NCBI GenBank assembly: GCA_021821195.1
Contig: JAKACT010000003.1
Location: forward strand, 248,001 to 312,000
Direction of reading: 5' to 3'
Source: Pseudomonadota bacterium
Lineage (GTDB): Bacteria; Pseudomonadota; Gammaproteobacteria; Xanthomonadales; Xanthomonadaceae
DNA length: 64,000 nt
Within the stretch, counting starts at the first letter, position 1. Every line of letters starts with the position of its first letter. Below the pieces are notes generated by a model. The model was given only the letters and a program-made list of their open reading frames with translations. It was not told the DNA's origin and ran no database searches. Of this stretch, positions 1 through 8,389 are shown one piece after another. Made by a program: the position numbers and the translations under genes.

Positions 1-86
1 ACGCCGCTGCTGCCCCGGCCGAGGCCCAGGCTGCCGCCGACGCCGCCGAGCAGGCTGCGACCACGGCTGAAGAAGCCAAGAAGTAA
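1..86 (+). CDS. Ala-rich small protein, C-terminal end only
   Basis: The reading frame enters from the left edge and stops at TAA 84-86, so only the last 27 codons are visible. They encode an Ala/Glu/Gln-rich tail ending in EEAKK. The composition and charged Lys end match the Ala-rich lipoproteins at 293-583 and especially 8390-8749, which ends DEAKK. It is probably a third member of the same family, lying directly upstream of the second. No function can be assigned. Start, signal peptide and length are outside the window. A strong terminator follows at 135-163, so it ends its own transcript. Confidence 0.6.
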   Translation, partial: AAAAPAEAQAAADAAEQAATTAEEAKK

Positions 87-134
87 TCGGGTCGGCGGAG
101 AACATCTCGCCCGATTCGTTACCCAAAAATCGGG

Positions 135-163
135 AAAGCCGTCGGTACGCCGACGGCTTTTTC
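135..163 (+). terminator. Rho-independent terminator
   Basis: Perfect 11-bp stem (135-145 with 150-160), tetraloop TACG, then a T-run. It lies 49 bases after the stop of the partial Ala-rich gene and separates it from the lipoprotein gene starting at 293. Confidence 0.85.
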
Positions 164-292
164 GTGTCCCGGAGCCCCGGGGCTGTTTCGAGTCAGTGAA
201 CGACCCGCCGGCGCCTGCCGGATCGCTAAGCGCACTGGCGTTGTCTGATCCCAAAACCGCTGTTTTTCAGTCAACCCTCCCAGGAGATTTTC

Positions 293-583
293 ATGAACAC
301 CAAGCTTTTCGCGCTCCTCGCCGCTGGCGTCCTCGCTCTGTCGGCCTGCAAGAAGGACGAGGCTCCGGCCGCTGACGCCGCTGCCCCGGCCGACGAAGCC
401 GCTGCCCCGGCCGACGCCGCTGCCGCCGAAGCCCCGGCTGCCGACGCTGCTGCTCCGGTCGACGCCGCCGCTCCGGCTGCCGACGCCGCTGCCCCGGCCG
501 ACGCCGCTGCCCCGGCTGCCGACGCTGCCGCTCCGGCTGCCGACGCCGCCGCTGCTCCGGCTGCCGAAGGCGAAGCGAAGTAA
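293..583 (+). CDS. Ala/Pro-rich lipoprotein with degenerate repeats
   Basis: A 96-residue protein with a typical lipoprotein signal: positively charged MNTK, a hydrophobic stretch, and a lipobox LSAC with the lipidated Cys at residue 19, followed by KKDE. The rest is almost entirely Ala, Pro and Asp in repeated ADAAAPA-type units, predicting an extended or flexible surface chain with no catalytic domain. The start is supported by AGGAGA at 282-287, six bases from the ATG. Terminators bracket it (135-163, 612-644), so it is monocistronic. Its neighbour 1-86 and the gene at 8390 look like relatives. The role is unknown; a periplasmic spacer or stress lipoprotein is a guess. Confidence 0.8.
   Translation: MNTKLFALLAAGVLALSACKKDEAPAADAAAPADEAAAPADAAAAEAPAADAAAPVDAAAPAADAAAPADAAAPAADAAAPAADAAAAPAAEGEAK
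370..567 (+). repeat. In-frame GC-rich tandem repeat coding for Ala-Asp-Ala-Pro units
   Basis: The body of the lipoprotein gene is built from imperfect 18- and 21-base units related to GCCGACGCCGCTGCCCCG, reading [18 protein letters not shown]. Units differ mainly at third codon positions and by insertion of one extra Ala codon, as expected if copy number changes by slippage or unequal recombination. The low complexity also creates long open frames on the other strand that are not genes. Confidence 0.75.
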
Positions 584-611
584 TCGCCTGCCGGCTCCCA
601 GCCGGCAAAGG

Positions 612-644
612 AAAGGCCCGCCCTCACCGGCGGGCCTTTTTCTT
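612..644 (+). terminator. Rho-independent terminator of the lipoprotein gene
   Basis: Perfect 11-bp stem (612-622 with 629-639) around a 6-base loop, followed by a T-rich tail, 28 bases after the lipoprotein stop codon. Confidence 0.85.
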
Positions 645-671
645 TTGCGGAACCCACCTCCGTTCCGACAC

Positions 672-694
672 AAAAAACCCCGCGCTTGGCGGGG
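672..694 (-). terminator. Rho-independent terminator of the cold-shock gene
   Basis: On the minus strand, a 6-bp GC stem (positions 694-689 with 683-678) is followed by six T residues (677-672), 27 bases after the csp stop. It faces the plus-strand terminator at 612-644, so the two convergent genes are insulated. Confidence 0.75.
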
Positions 695-721
695 CCTGGA
701 ATTTGCTGGCGTGCATCGACC

Positions 722-925
722 TCAGGCGGGCTTGACCCCGGCGGCCTGGGCGCCCTTCGCGCCCTGCTGCACTTCATAGCTGACCCGCTGACCTTCCTGC
801 AGGCTGCGGAAGCCGCTGGAATCGATGGCGGAGAAATGCACGAACACATCTGCGCTGCCGTCCTCGGGGGCGATGAAACCGAAGCCCTTGGCGTCGTTGA
901 ACCACTTCACGGTGCCGTACTGCAT
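722..925 (-). CDS. Cold-shock family protein (CspA-like)
   Basis: A 67-residue single cold-shock domain, the normal family length. RNP1 is KGFGFI (residues 13-18) and RNP2 is VFVHF (27-31), the aromatic/basic surface that binds single-stranded RNA and DNA. It opens with the usual GTVKWFN strand. Members act as RNA chaperones that melt mRNA structure, and some are cold- or growth-phase-induced. The start is the internal ATG at 925 with AGAGGT upstream; a longer open frame exists but adds non-homologous sequence. It is followed by its own terminator. Which Csp paralogue it is, and whether it is cold-inducible, cannot be told from sequence. Confidence 0.93.
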   Translation of the reverse strand: MQYGTVKWFNDAKGFGFIAPEDGSADVFVHFSAIDSSGFRSLQEGQRVSYEVQQGAKGAQAAGVKPA

Positions 926-1043
926 GATTGCGAAGACCTCTTGCGAATGCGTGTGGTGATGGACTGGATCAGGGGCGTGCCGGCTGATGGCACGGCGCGA
1001 GTATGCAACAGCCGCATGGCCGCGCAACTCTTCTGAACGCACT

Positions 1044-1808
1044 TCAGTCCGCTTGCCGGTCAGCCGCCAGCAACCGCCGCAGCAGCCCAGGCACACCCCC
1101 CATCGCCGCCGAAACATTGTCCAGCACGTCCTGCAGGGTGATGACCTCTTCCACGTCGGGTCCTGTTCCCGCCGCCCAGTTGGCGACGATGGCCAGGCAG
1201 GCATAGTCCAGCCCCAGTTCGCGCGCCAGGCCGGCCTCCGGCATCCCGGTCATGCCCACCAGGTCACAGCCATCGCGGCGCATGCGTGCGATCTCGGCGC
1301 GGGTCTCCAACCGCGGGCCCTGGGTGGCGCCGTAGCAGCCGCCATCCACCAGCGCCACGCCGGCCCGTGCCGCGGCGGCGATGACCTGCCGGCGCAGCGC
1401 CGGGGTGTAGGGATCGCCGAAATCGACGTGCAGCACCTCGCTGCCCGGTTCCTCGCACAGGGTGGAGATGCGGCCCCAGGTGTAGTCGATCAGCTGGTCC
1501 GGGCAGGCCAGCACGCGCGGGCCGAAGCGCTCGGTGATGCCGCCGACGGTGTTCAGCGCCAGCACGCGGGTGGCCCCCAGCGCCTTCAGCGCGGCCAGGT
1601 TGGCGCGGTAATTGATCTTGTGCGGCGGCAGCGAATGGCCTTCGCCGTGGCGGGCTAGGAAGGCCACCCGCCGACCGGCATAGGTGCCGATGCGCACCGG
1701 GCCGGACGGCGCGCCATAGGGCGTGACCGGCTGGTGGCTTTCCACGTCGGCCAGTTCGCCGAGGGCGTAAACGCCAGTGCCGCCGATGACGGCGAGTTCG
1801 ATGGTCAT
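1044..1808 (-). CDS. mtnP: Methylthio-nucleoside phosphorylase, probably S-methyl-5'-thioinosine type
   Basis: A 254-residue member of the PNP/MTAP phosphorylase family, which splits methylthio-nucleosides with phosphate into a free purine and methylthioribose-1-phosphate. Visible are GGTGVY (9-14), the phosphate loop RHGEGH (53-58), GPRLET (164-169) and GMTGMPEA (185-192). In human MTA phosphorylase an ATDYD segment supplies Asp residues for the adenine amino group; here the matching segment is ANWAA (209-213), with Asn and Ala instead. That favours a 6-oxopurine such as methylthioinosine, as known for Pseudomonas MTIP. The start ATG 1808 follows GGAGAG. The hpt gene lies upstream on the same strand and could reuse the hypoxanthine released. 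Confidence 0.85.
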   Translation of the reverse strand: MTIELAVIGGTGVYALGELADVESHQPVTPYGAPSGPVRIGTYAGRRVAFLARHGEGHSLPPHKINYRANLAALKALGATRVLALNTVGGITERFGPRVLACPDQLIDYTWGRISTLCEEPGSEVLHVDFGDPYTPALRRQVIAAAARAGVALVDGGCYGATQGPRLETRAEIARMRRDGCDLVGMTGMPEAGLARELGLDYACLAIVANWAAGTGPDVEEVITLQDVLDNVSAAMGGVPGLLRRLLAADRQAD

Positions 1809-1844
1809 GCAGTGCTCTCCAGTCAGATCGCAATCAAGCCGCAA

Positions 1845-1958
1845 GCATGCCCGCGCCGGTGGCGCCGGGCCGGACTCTCGGCGACAGGGATGTCGCCGAG
1901 AAGCCTACATGGACGTATTCACGGCGTGTCCGGCCCGGCGCTGCCGGTGCGGGCATGC
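1845..1958. repeat. Nested long inverted repeat between hpt and mtnP
   Basis: The outer arms are 30 bases each (1845-1874 and 1929-1958) and complementary except at three positions. Inside lies a perfect 10-bp hairpin (1877-1886 with 1891-1900, loop GGGA). No T-run follows on either strand, so a simple terminator is unlikely. It occupies most of the 210-base gap between hpt and mtnP. See the similar designs at 15486-15601 and 37312-37388. Confidence 0.75.
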
Positions 1959-2018
1959 ACCTTGGTATCCCAGCCGTCGAAGCGCTGCCGACACGCACGC
2001 GAGCATGATGCGATACCG

Positions 2019-2576
2019 CTAATCGCCCAGCGCATAGATCGCCGGCAGGTTGCGGCCCTGCTCGTAGTAGTCCATGCCGTAGCCGAACACGTACGCATCC
2101 GGCACCTGCACGCCGACATGGTCGGCGGCGATGCCCTCGACGCAGCGGTCGTGGACCTTTTCCACCAGCACCGCGATCCGCACCTCGGCCGCGCCCTGGT
2201 CCTCGCACCACTGCTTCACCGCCAGCAGGGTATGGCCCTCGTCGAGGATGTCGTCCGCCAGCAGCACCTTGCGCCCGTGCATCGGCGTGGCCGGGCGGTG
2301 CAGCCAGGCCAGTCCCGAGCCGCTGGTCTGGCCGCGGTAACGGGTGGCGTGCAGGTAATCGAACTGCAGGTCCAGCCCGCGCTCGCCCAGCGCGAACGCC
2401 AGCTGCGCGGCGAACGGCAGCCCGCCGTTCATGACCGTGAGGTAGAGCGGCACCTCGCCCTCGGCGTAGGCCGCGCGGATCTCACCGGCCATCCGCACGA
2501 TGGCCTGTTCCAGCGCGGGACGATCGAACAATACCTGTGCCGATGCCAACGCATCGCCCAGCTTCGGTGCATTCAT
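2019..2576 (-). CDS. hpt: Hypoxanthine-guanine phosphoribosyltransferase
   Basis: A 185-residue type I phosphoribosyltransferase that joins hypoxanthine (or guanine) to PRPP to form IMP or GMP. The PRPP-binding loop is VLLADDILDEGHTL (104-117), with the two acidic residues and the Thr expected for ribose-phosphate binding. MNGGLPFA near residue 49 corresponds to the conserved N-terminal loop. The ATG overlaps the nagZ stop by 4 bases, so translation is coupled to nagZ. It sits upstream of the mtnP-type phosphorylase; together they would recycle the purine ring of methylthioinosine. Guanine versus hypoxanthine preference cannot be settled from sequence. Confidence 0.92.
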   Translation of the reverse strand: MNAPKLGDALASAQVLFDRPALEQAIVRMAGEIRAAYAEGEVPLYLTVMNGGLPFAAQLAFALGERGLDLQFDYLHATRYRGQTSGSGLAWLHRPATPMHGRKVLLADDILDEGHTLLAVKQWCEDQGAAEVRIAVLVEKVHDRCVEGIAADHVGVQVPDAYVFGYGMDYYEQGRNLPAIYALGD

Positions 2577-3640
2577 GCCACGTCTCCCATGTTGGTTGCG
2601 CCCGACGGCACATCGGTTGCCAGCGACGGCGCGCGCACGTCTTCCAGCCGGGCCTGCACGCCGGCACGGCGCGCGTCGGCCAGCAGCCCGTCCCAGCCCA
2701 GGGCACCGCGACCGAGCAGGCCGGCCAGCGCCATCGTGTTGAGCCGGCGGCCTTCGATCGCCGCCAGCGCTTCGTCCACCTGCTGGGTGTGGCTGACCAG
2801 CACCACGTCGCAGCCGGCGTCCAGGTGCGCGTCGATGCGCGCCTTGATCCCGCCCACGGCGCCGGCGGCGGCCATGCCGATGTCGTCTGAAAACACCACC
2901 CCGCGGAAGCCCAGGCCGCCGTTGGCCACGTCACCGCGCAGGATCTCCTCGATCCAGCGCCGTGAACAACCGGCCGGCTCGGCGGCGACCTGCGGATAGG
3001 TGACGTGCGCGGTCATCACCGCGTCGGCGCCGGCGGCGATGCCGGCGGCGAACGGCACCAGGTCATGCGCACGGATCTCGTCCAGCGGACGCGGGTCGAT
3101 GGCCGCGTCGTGGTGGGTGTCTTCCAGCACCGACCCATGGCCGGGGAAGTGCTTGAGCGTGGCGGCCATCCCGGCTTCGTGCATGCCCTGCACGTAGACG
3201 CGGGCGAACGCGGCCACCACCCCGGGATCGGCGGCGAACGCGCGGTCGCCGATCGCACGGTTGCCGCGCGCCAGGTCCAGCACCGGGGCGAAACTGAGAT
3301 CCACGCCGCTGGCGCGCATCTCGCTGGCCATCAGCCAAGCGTGCTCGCGGGCCAGCGCCAGCGCAGCCTCGGCATCGCGCTGGTACAGCGCCTCGAAGCC
3401 GTGCAGCGCCGGCAGCTTGCTGTAGCCGTCGCGGAAGCGCTGGACGCGCCCGCCTTCCTGGTCCACGCAGATCAGCTGCGGGCGCGGCGCGGCTTCGCGG
3501 ATCGACTGCGCCAGCTCCGCCACCTGCGCGCGCGAGGCGAAATTGCGCGCGAACAGGGTCAGGCCGGCGCAGGCGTCGTGCTGCAGCCAGTCGCGCTCAC
3601 GCGCGGTAAGTTCGTGCCCGGTGATACCGATCAGCAGCAT
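2573..3640 (-). CDS. nagZ: Beta-N-acetylhexosaminidase NagZ
   Basis: A 355-residue cytoplasmic glycoside hydrolase family 3 enzyme (no signal peptide) that removes N-acetylglucosamine from imported GlcNAc-anhydroMurNAc peptides in cell-wall recycling; in many Gram-negatives its product signals AmpC induction. Visible are VDQEGGRVQRF (59-69), the substrate motif KHFPGHG (163-169), the mobile DTH loop carrying the catalytic His (about 176), and FSDDIGM (250-256) with the nucleophile Asp. It starts 1 base after the CYTH gene ends and overlaps hpt by 4 bases. The C-terminal 15 or so residues look non-conserved. Confidence 0.93.
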   Translation of the reverse strand: MLLIGITGHELTARERDWLQHDACAGLTLFARNFASRAQVAELAQSIREAAPRPQLICVDQEGGRVQRFRDGYSKLPALHGFEALYQRDAEAALALAREHAWLMASEMRASGVDLSFAPVLDLARGNRAIGDRAFAADPGVVAAFARVYVQGMHEAGMAATLKHFPGHGSVLEDTHHDAAIDPRPLDEIRAHDLVPFAAGIAAGADAVMTAHVTYPQVAAEPAGCSRRWIEEILRGDVANGGLGFRGVVFSDDIGMAAAGAVGGIKARIDAHLDAGCDVVLVSHTQQVDEALAAIEGRRLNTMALAGLLGRGALGWDGLLADARRAGVQARLEDVRAPSLATDVPSGATNMGDVA

Positions 3641-4168
3641 TCAGCGTCCTTCCATGAGGTCATGCGCCTGCCGCTCGTCTTCGCGCCACTGCGAGAACGG
3701 ACGCGAGGCCAGCGCCAGATTGTAGTAGCGCGCGGCGTGGGTGGCCTCGACACCGACCCAGTCGGGTTGCGCGAAGGCCTCGTCCTCGCCCGCCAGTTCG
3801 ATCTCGGCCACCACCAGCCCGGCGTTGTCGCCGAGGAACTCATCGACTTCCCACAGGTGCCCGGCATGCTCGACGTAATGGCGGTTCTTCTCGACCAGCC
3901 CGCCCACGCACAGCTTGAGCAGCGCGCGGGCCTCCGGCACCGGCACCGGGTATTCGAACTCCTGCCGGGTCGCGCCCAGTTCGCGCGACTTGATGTTGAG
4001 GAGGGCGGCGTCGCCTTCGATGCGCACCCGCACCGAGGCCCGCATCGCCCCGGAATCCACCAGCGCCAGGTCGTTGAGGTAGCCCTGCGCCATCGGCACC
4101 ACCTTGTGCGCCGCCGCGCGCCAGCCGTCGCCGCGCGGCAGGAACTTGCGCTCGATCTCGATGCCCAT
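3641..4168 (-). CDS. CYTH domain protein (triphosphate tunnel metalloenzyme)
   Basis: A 175-residue protein with the signature EIERK (residues 4-8, the ExExK motif) of the CYTH/triphosphate tunnel fold. These enzymes bind triphosphate substrates inside a beta-barrel; small bacterial stand-alone members are often inorganic triphosphatases. Basic and acidic barrel-lining residues recur through the chain ([24 protein letters not shown]). No signal peptide is seen. It is packed between rlmD (2-base gap) and nagZ (adjacent), hence probably one transcript rlmD-CYTH-nagZ-hpt. Exact substrate unknown; adenylate cyclase activity is possible in the family but less likely for a small stand-alone protein. 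Confidence 0.85.
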   Translation of the reverse strand: MGIEIERKFLPRGDGWRAAAHKVVPMAQGYLNDLALVDSGAMRASVRVRIEGDAALLNIKSRELGATRQEFEYPVPVPEARALLKLCVGGLVEKNRHYVEHAGHLWEVDEFLGDNAGLVVAEIELAGEDEAFAQPDWVGVEATHAARYYNLALASRPFSQWREDERQAHDLMEGR

Positions 4169-4170
4169 GC

Positions 4171-5517
4171 TCAGTTCTTCCTAGGCGGGTCGAACACCGC
4201 GATGGATTCGACGTGCGCGGTGTGCGGGAACATGTCCATCACCCCCGCCTCGCGCAGCGTCCAGCCAGCCTCGTTGACCAGCCAGCCGGCGTCGCGCGCC
4301 AGCGAGCCCGGGTGGCAGCTGACGTAGACGATCTTCTTCAGGCCCTTCAGCGGCAGCTGCTTGAGCACCTCGATCGCACCGGCGCGGGCCGGGTCCAGCA
4401 GCAGCTTGTCGAAGCCCTGCTTCAGCCACGGCTGCCCGGCCAGGTCCTGGGCCAGGTCGGCGGCGAAGAACTGCACGTTGCCCATGCCGTTGTGCTGGGC
4501 ATTCAGGCGCGCCCGCGCCACCAGCCCGGCATCGCCCTCCACCCCGATCACCGCGCCGTCGCCGGACGCGCGCGCCAGCGGCAGGGTGAAGTTGCCCAGC
4601 CCGCAGAACAGGTCCAGCACGCGCTCGCCCGGCTGCACGTCCAGCAGGTCCAGCGCGCGGGCGATCATCGCCTCGTTCAACTTGGCATTGACCTGGATGA
4701 AATCGAGCGGGCGGAACAGCAGCTCCACGTCCCACTGCGGCAGCCGGAACGAAAGCTGTGGGGCCTCGCCGTCGAGCGGATGCACGGAATCGTTGCCGCC
4801 GGGCTGCAGGAAAATGGCGAACCCATGCGCCTGCCCGAACGCGGCCAGTTTCGCCCGGTCCGCCTCCGACAACGGCTGCAGGTGGCGGAACACCAGGGCG
4901 ATGGCCGCATCGCCAGCGATGAATTCGATTTGCGGGATGTCGCGGCGCGCGTCCATGCCGTCCACCAGCGCACCCAGCGCGTCCAGCTTGAAGCCCAGCT
5001 GCGGGATGACGGTATGGCATTCGCGCAGGTCGGCGACGAAACGCGGGTCGGTTTCGCGGAAGCCCACCAGCGTCTTGTCCTTCTTTTCCACCCGCCGCAC
5101 CGACAAGCGGCCCTTGCGCCGGTAGCCCCAGGCCTCGCCGCGCAGCGGCGGCAGCACCGCGGCGGGGGCGACGTGGCCGATGCGCTGCAGGTTGTCCAGC
5201 AGTACCCGTTGCTTGGCTTCGATCTGCTTGTCCTCCGCCAGGTGCTGCAACACGCAGCCAGCGCAAACGCCGAAATGCGGGCAGCGCGGGGTCACCCGGT
5301 CCGGCGAGGCGGCGAGCACTTCCAGCGTCTTGGCCTCGTCGAAATGCTTGGAGCGCGCGGTCTGCTGGACGGAAACGGTCTCGCCCGGCAGCGCGCCGGC
5401 CACGAACACGGCCTTGCCGGCCTGCGCGTGGCCTTCCGGCCAACGGGCAACGCCGCGGCCGTCGTGGATGAGGTCGAGGATATCGAGGGTCTTGGGAGTC
5501 TGGTCGAGGCGGGCCAC
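4171..5517 (-). CDS. rlmD: 23S rRNA m5U1939 methyltransferase
   Basis: A 448-residue RumA/RlmD-type SAM-dependent methyltransferase that makes 5-methyluridine 1939 in 23S rRNA. The order is an N-terminal TRAM domain (about 1-60), an Fe-S cluster site with Cys79, Cys85, Cys88 and Cys167, then the Rossmann domain with [14 protein letters not shown], the LLDPARAGA motif and the catalytic Cys401 in VYVSCHPGS. No ATG fits the conserved N terminus; a GTG at 5517 gives [11 protein letters not shown] and the usual length. The open frame continues some 440 codons upstream, antisense to mccB, and that part is not coding. It is divergent from mccB across a 114-base gap. Confidence 0.93.
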   Translation of the reverse strand: MARLDQTPKTLDILDLIHDGRGVARWPEGHAQAGKAVFVAGALPGETVSVQQTARSKHFDEAKTLEVLAASPDRVTPRCPHFGVCAGCVLQHLAEDKQIEAKQRVLLDNLQRIGHVAPAAVLPPLRGEAWGYRRKGRLSVRRVEKKDKTLVGFRETDPRFVADLRECHTVIPQLGFKLDALGALVDGMDARRDIPQIEFIAGDAAIALVFRHLQPLSEADRAKLAAFGQAHGFAIFLQPGGNDSVHPLDGEAPQLSFRLPQWDVELLFRPLDFIQVNAKLNEAMIARALDLLDVQPGERVLDLFCGLGNFTLPLARASGDGAVIGVEGDAGLVARARLNAQHNGMGNVQFFAADLAQDLAGQPWLKQGFDKLLLDPARAGAIEVLKQLPLKGLKKIVYVSCHPGSLARDAGWLVNEAGWTLREAGVMDMFPHTAHVESIAVFDPPRKN

Positions 5518-5631
5518 GGCACGGAGGGACGTTGGATAGCCGGTTATTGTCGCAGACTGCGCGGCTGGCCCCGGGAGCGCGGCGGGCGCAGGCGGTATCC
5601 TTGGCGTTTTGCCGCCGCACCGGACCCCCGC

Positions 5632-7242
5632 ATGCCCGCGCTGACCTCGCAGATCGACCCCCGCTCGCAGGACTTCCTCGACAACGTCGCCTTCCACCGC
5701 GAACTGGTGGCCGAACTCGACCGCCGGCTGGCACGCGCGGCCGACGGCGGCGGCGAGAAGGCGCGGGCGAAGCACACGGCGCGCGGCAAGCTGCTGCCGC
5801 GCGAGCGCATCGACGCCCTGCTCGATCCGGGTTCGCCGTTCCTCGAGATCGCACCGCTGGCCGCCGAGGGCATGTACGACGACGCCGCGCCGGCCGCCGG
5901 CATGGTCTGCGGCATCGGCCGGGTGATGGGGATCGAAGTGGTCATCGTCGCCAACGACGCCACCGTCAAGGGTGGCACCTACTTCCCGATGACGGTGAAG
6001 AAGCACCTGCGCGCGCAGGAAGTGGCGCGCGAGAACCGCCTGCCCTGCGTCTACCTGGTCGACTCCGGCGGCGCGTTCCTGCCGCTGCAGGACGAGGTGT
6101 TCCCGGACAAGGAGCACTTCGGGCGGATCTTCTACAACCAGGCGCGATTGAGCGCGGAAAACATCCCGCAAATTGCCGTCGTGATGGGCAGCTGCACCGC
6201 CGGCGGCGCCTACGTGCCGGCGATGTGCGACGAATCGGTGATCGTGAAGGAACAGGGCACGATCTTCCTCGGCGGCCCGCCGCTGGTGAAGGCGGCCACC
6301 GGCGAGGTGGTGGATGCCGAAACGCTGGGCGGCGCCGACGTGCACACCAGCATCTCGGGCGTGGCCGACCATTTCGCCGAGGACGACCGCCACGCGCTGG
6401 AGATCGCCCGCGGCATCGTGGCTTCGCTCAACCGCAAGAAGGTGCTGCCGGTGGCCGCGCAGCCCGTGCGCGAGCCGCTGTATGCGGCGGAAGAGCTGTA
6501 CGGCATCGTGCCGAAGGACGCGCGCCGGCCGTTCGACATCCGCGAGGTGATCGCCCGCATCGTCGACGGCAGCGAGTTCCAAGAGTTCAAGGCGCGCTAC
6601 GGCAAGACCCTGGTGACCGGCTTCGCCCACCTGCACGGCTACCCGGTCGGCATCGTCGCCAACAACGGCATCCTGTTCGCCGAGAGCGCGCTGAAGGGCG
6701 CGCACTTCATCGAGCTGTGCAACCAGCGCGGCATCCCGCTGGTGTTCCTGCAGAACATCACCGGCTTCATGGTCGGCAAGAAGTACGAGCAGGCGGGCAT
6801 CGCCAAGGACGGCGCCAAGATGGTGACGGCGGTGGCGTGCAGCCACGTACCCAAGTTCACCGTGGTGATCGGCGGCAGCTTTGGCGCGGGCAACTACGCG
6901 ATGTGCGGCCGCGCCTACGGCGCACGCTTCCTGTGGATGTGGCCGAACGCACGCATCAGCGTGATGGGCGGCGAGCAGGCGGCCAGCGTGCTGGCCACCG
7001 TGAAGCGCGACGGCATCGAGGCCAAGGGCGGGATCTGGACCCTAGGCGAGGAAGACGCGTTCAAGGCGCCGATCCGCCAGCAGTACGAGGACCAGGGCAA
7101 CCCCTACTACGCCACCGCTCGGCTGTGGGACGACGGCATCATCGACCCCGCCGACACCCGCCGCGTGCTGGGGCTGGGGTTGTCCGCCTCGCTCAATGCG
7201 CCGATCGAGGAGCGCACCCGCTTCGGCGTGTTCCGCATGTAA
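5632..7242 (+). CDS. liuB: 3-methylcrotonyl-CoA carboxylase, carboxyltransferase (beta) subunit
   Basis: A 536-residue acyl-CoA carboxyltransferase of the MCC-beta type, which transfers CO2 from carboxybiotin to 3-methylcrotonyl-CoA in leucine breakdown. It has both crotonase-like halves with the oxyanion-forming stretches [14 protein letters not shown] and [16 protein letters not shown], and the family-specific [15 protein letters not shown]. The start [12 protein letters not shown] at 5632 fits family N termini, though no good ribosome site is seen. Its biotin-carboxylase partner (12067-14058) lies 4.8 kb away, separated by bactofilin and feo genes, whereas the two subunits are commonly adjacent. 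Propionyl-CoA carboxylase is a less likely alternative given the HMG-CoA lyase downstream. Confidence 0.92.
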   Translation: MPALTSQIDPRSQDFLDNVAFHRELVAELDRRLARAADGGGEKARAKHTARGKLLPRERIDALLDPGSPFLEIAPLAAEGMYDDAAPAAGMVCGIGRVMGIEVVIVANDATVKGGTYFPMTVKKHLRAQEVARENRLPCVYLVDSGGAFLPLQDEVFPDKEHFGRIFYNQARLSAENIPQIAVVMGSCTAGGAYVPAMCDESVIVKEQGTIFLGGPPLVKAATGEVVDAETLGGADVHTSISGVADHFAEDDRHALEIARGIVASLNRKKVLPVAAQPVREPLYAAEELYGIVPKDARRPFDIREVIARIVDGSEFQEFKARYGKTLVTGFAHLHGYPVGIVANNGILFAESALKGAHFIELCNQRGIPLVFLQNITGFMVGKKYEQAGIAKDGAKMVTAVACSHVPKFTVVIGGSFGAGNYAMCGRAYGARFLWMWPNARISVMGGEQAASVLATVKRDGIEAKGGIWTLGEEDAFKAPIRQQYEDQGNPYYATARLWDDGIIDPADTRRVLGLGLSASLNAPIEERTRFGVFRM

Positions 7243-7359
7243 TGGGTGATGTGACTTCCATCGCATTCAATGGGTTGCGCCAGCAACCTATCGTATTCAG
7301 CAAGGAAGTCGTCGCAAATCGGTGGTAGCCTCGGTGCTTCTTCCCGAGGAGATCCGTGC

Positions 7360-7875
7360 ATGGCCATCGGCTGGAAAGATTCGCCCAAGACCGCAGAACC
7401 CGCCCGCTTTGAGCTGGGCTCGCCGGAGCCGCCGGCAGCCGCCGAACACGCACAAGCGCCGGCGGCATCTGCACCAGCGGCGCCCGCATCGATCCGCGCG
7501 GTGGAAACCCCGGCGCGCGAGTCGGTCATCGCCGCCGACCTGGCCATCGAGGGCAAGATCGAAGGCGCCGGCCATGTCCGCATCGCCGGCAAGTTCAAGG
7601 GCGACATCAAGGTGCAGGGCAACCTGACCATCGACCAGGGTGCCAAGGTGTCCGGCGGCGTGTCGGCCAACAAGGTGACGCTGGCCGGCGAGCTGGACGG
7701 CAACATCACCAGCGCGCAGCAGGTGGACGTGCTGCCCAGCGGTGCGATCAACGGCGACCTCAAGGCCGGCAGCCTGACCGTGGCCGCCGGCAGCCGCATC
7801 CGCGGCCATGTCGAATGCGGCTGGGGCAAGGACGACAAGCCGGCGGCGAAGACGGAGAGCGGCAGCGCCGCATGA
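7360..7875 (+). CDS. Bactofilin family cytoskeletal protein
   Basis: A 171-residue protein with a Pro/Ala-rich disordered N-terminal tail (about 11-50) and a bactofilin beta-helix core (about 55-155) made of regularly spaced hydrophobic turns (ADLAIEGKIEGAG, HVRIAGKFKGDI, GNLTIDQGAKV). Bactofilins polymerise without nucleotides into filaments that scaffold cell-shape and envelope enzymes. ATG 7360 has GAGGAG 8 bases upstream; an earlier in-frame start at 7270 lacks homology. The stop overlaps the next ORF by 4 bases (ATGA), so the zinc-ribbon protein is probably a functional partner. No adjacent M23 peptidase is seen, unlike many bactofilin loci. Confidence 0.9.
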   Translation: MAIGWKDSPKTAEPARFELGSPEPPAAAEHAQAPAASAPAAPASIRAVETPARESVIAADLAIEGKIEGAGHVRIAGKFKGDIKVQGNLTIDQGAKVSGGVSANKVTLAGELDGNITSAQQVDVLPSGAINGDLKAGSLTVAAGSRIRGHVECGWGKDDKPAAKTESGSAA

Positions 7876-8228
7876 GCGCGGCGCGCCCCGGCGTGGCGGG
7901 TGCCACCCGCACCTGCCCGCATTGCAAGGCGACCATCCTGGAAAGTTCGGCGGTCTGCCCGGCCTGCCGCGGACACTTGCGGTTCGACGCGCCCGCCACC
8001 GACGCGGCGCAGCGCTTCGTGCCGCTGAAGGTGGAAGGTACCCTCAACGCGCCGGACGACGGCGCGTTCGAATACACCATGGTGGTGGTGATCCGCAACG
8101 AACGCGGCGAGGAGATCGGGCGCCACGTGGTGGGCGTGGGCGCGGTGTTCCCGGGCGAGGCGCGCAGCTTCAGCGTGGCGGTGGAAGCGGTGCCGGCATC
8201 ACCGGGCAAGCGCCGACTGAAGCACTAG
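7872..8228 (+). CDS. Small zinc-ribbon protein coupled to bactofilin
   Basis: A 118-residue protein with four Cys in two CxxC pairs (Cys15/18 and Cys29/32, CPHC and CPAC), the pattern of a small zinc ribbon. It is followed by a roughly 75-residue beta-strand-rich domain (PLKVEGTLNAPDDG, FEYTMVVVIRNERG, EEIGRHVVGVGAVF) resembling extracellular or assembly-type Ig-like folds, though no signal peptide or membrane segment is present. The start overlaps the bactofilin stop (ATGA), which chooses this ATG over an upstream one. I do not recognise a named family. Co-translation suggests it binds or regulates the bactofilin filament. Confidence 0.7.
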   Translation: MSAARPGVAGATRTCPHCKATILESSAVCPACRGHLRFDAPATDAAQRFVPLKVEGTLNAPDDGAFEYTMVVVIRNERGEEIGRHVVGVGAVFPGEARSFSVAVEAVPASPGKRRLKH

Positions 8229-8389
8229 CAACGACGGACGACATGGCAGCAGCCCCGGCCGCCTGCATCTCGTCTTCACACATCCCCGCCTAGGATCCAT
8301 CCCGCCGCCCTTGCGTGCGGTTCCACGGTTCGGAAACGCGCCTCCCGCGCGTCGCCGGATCGCCACTTCCCACACCCAGGAGTCTGTAG

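Noticed and set aside
370-567. Possible CRISPR or direct-repeat array
   Set aside because: Units are in frame, 18-21 bases, without unique spacers; it is a protein-coding tandem repeat.
271-849. Long minus-strand frame across the Ala-rich lipoprotein
   Set aside because: Low-complexity repeats (Ala/Gly/Ser) on the complement of the Ala/Pro repeat and of two terminators; no start signal or family.
4171-6846. An 891-codon frame on the minus strand containing RlmD
   Set aside because: Only the last 448 codons match RlmD; the upstream half is antisense to liuB and results from GC-rich codon bias.
7271-7288. Small hairpin GGTTGC-GCCA-GCAACC after liuB as terminator
   Set aside because: Only 6 bp without a T-run; too weak to call.
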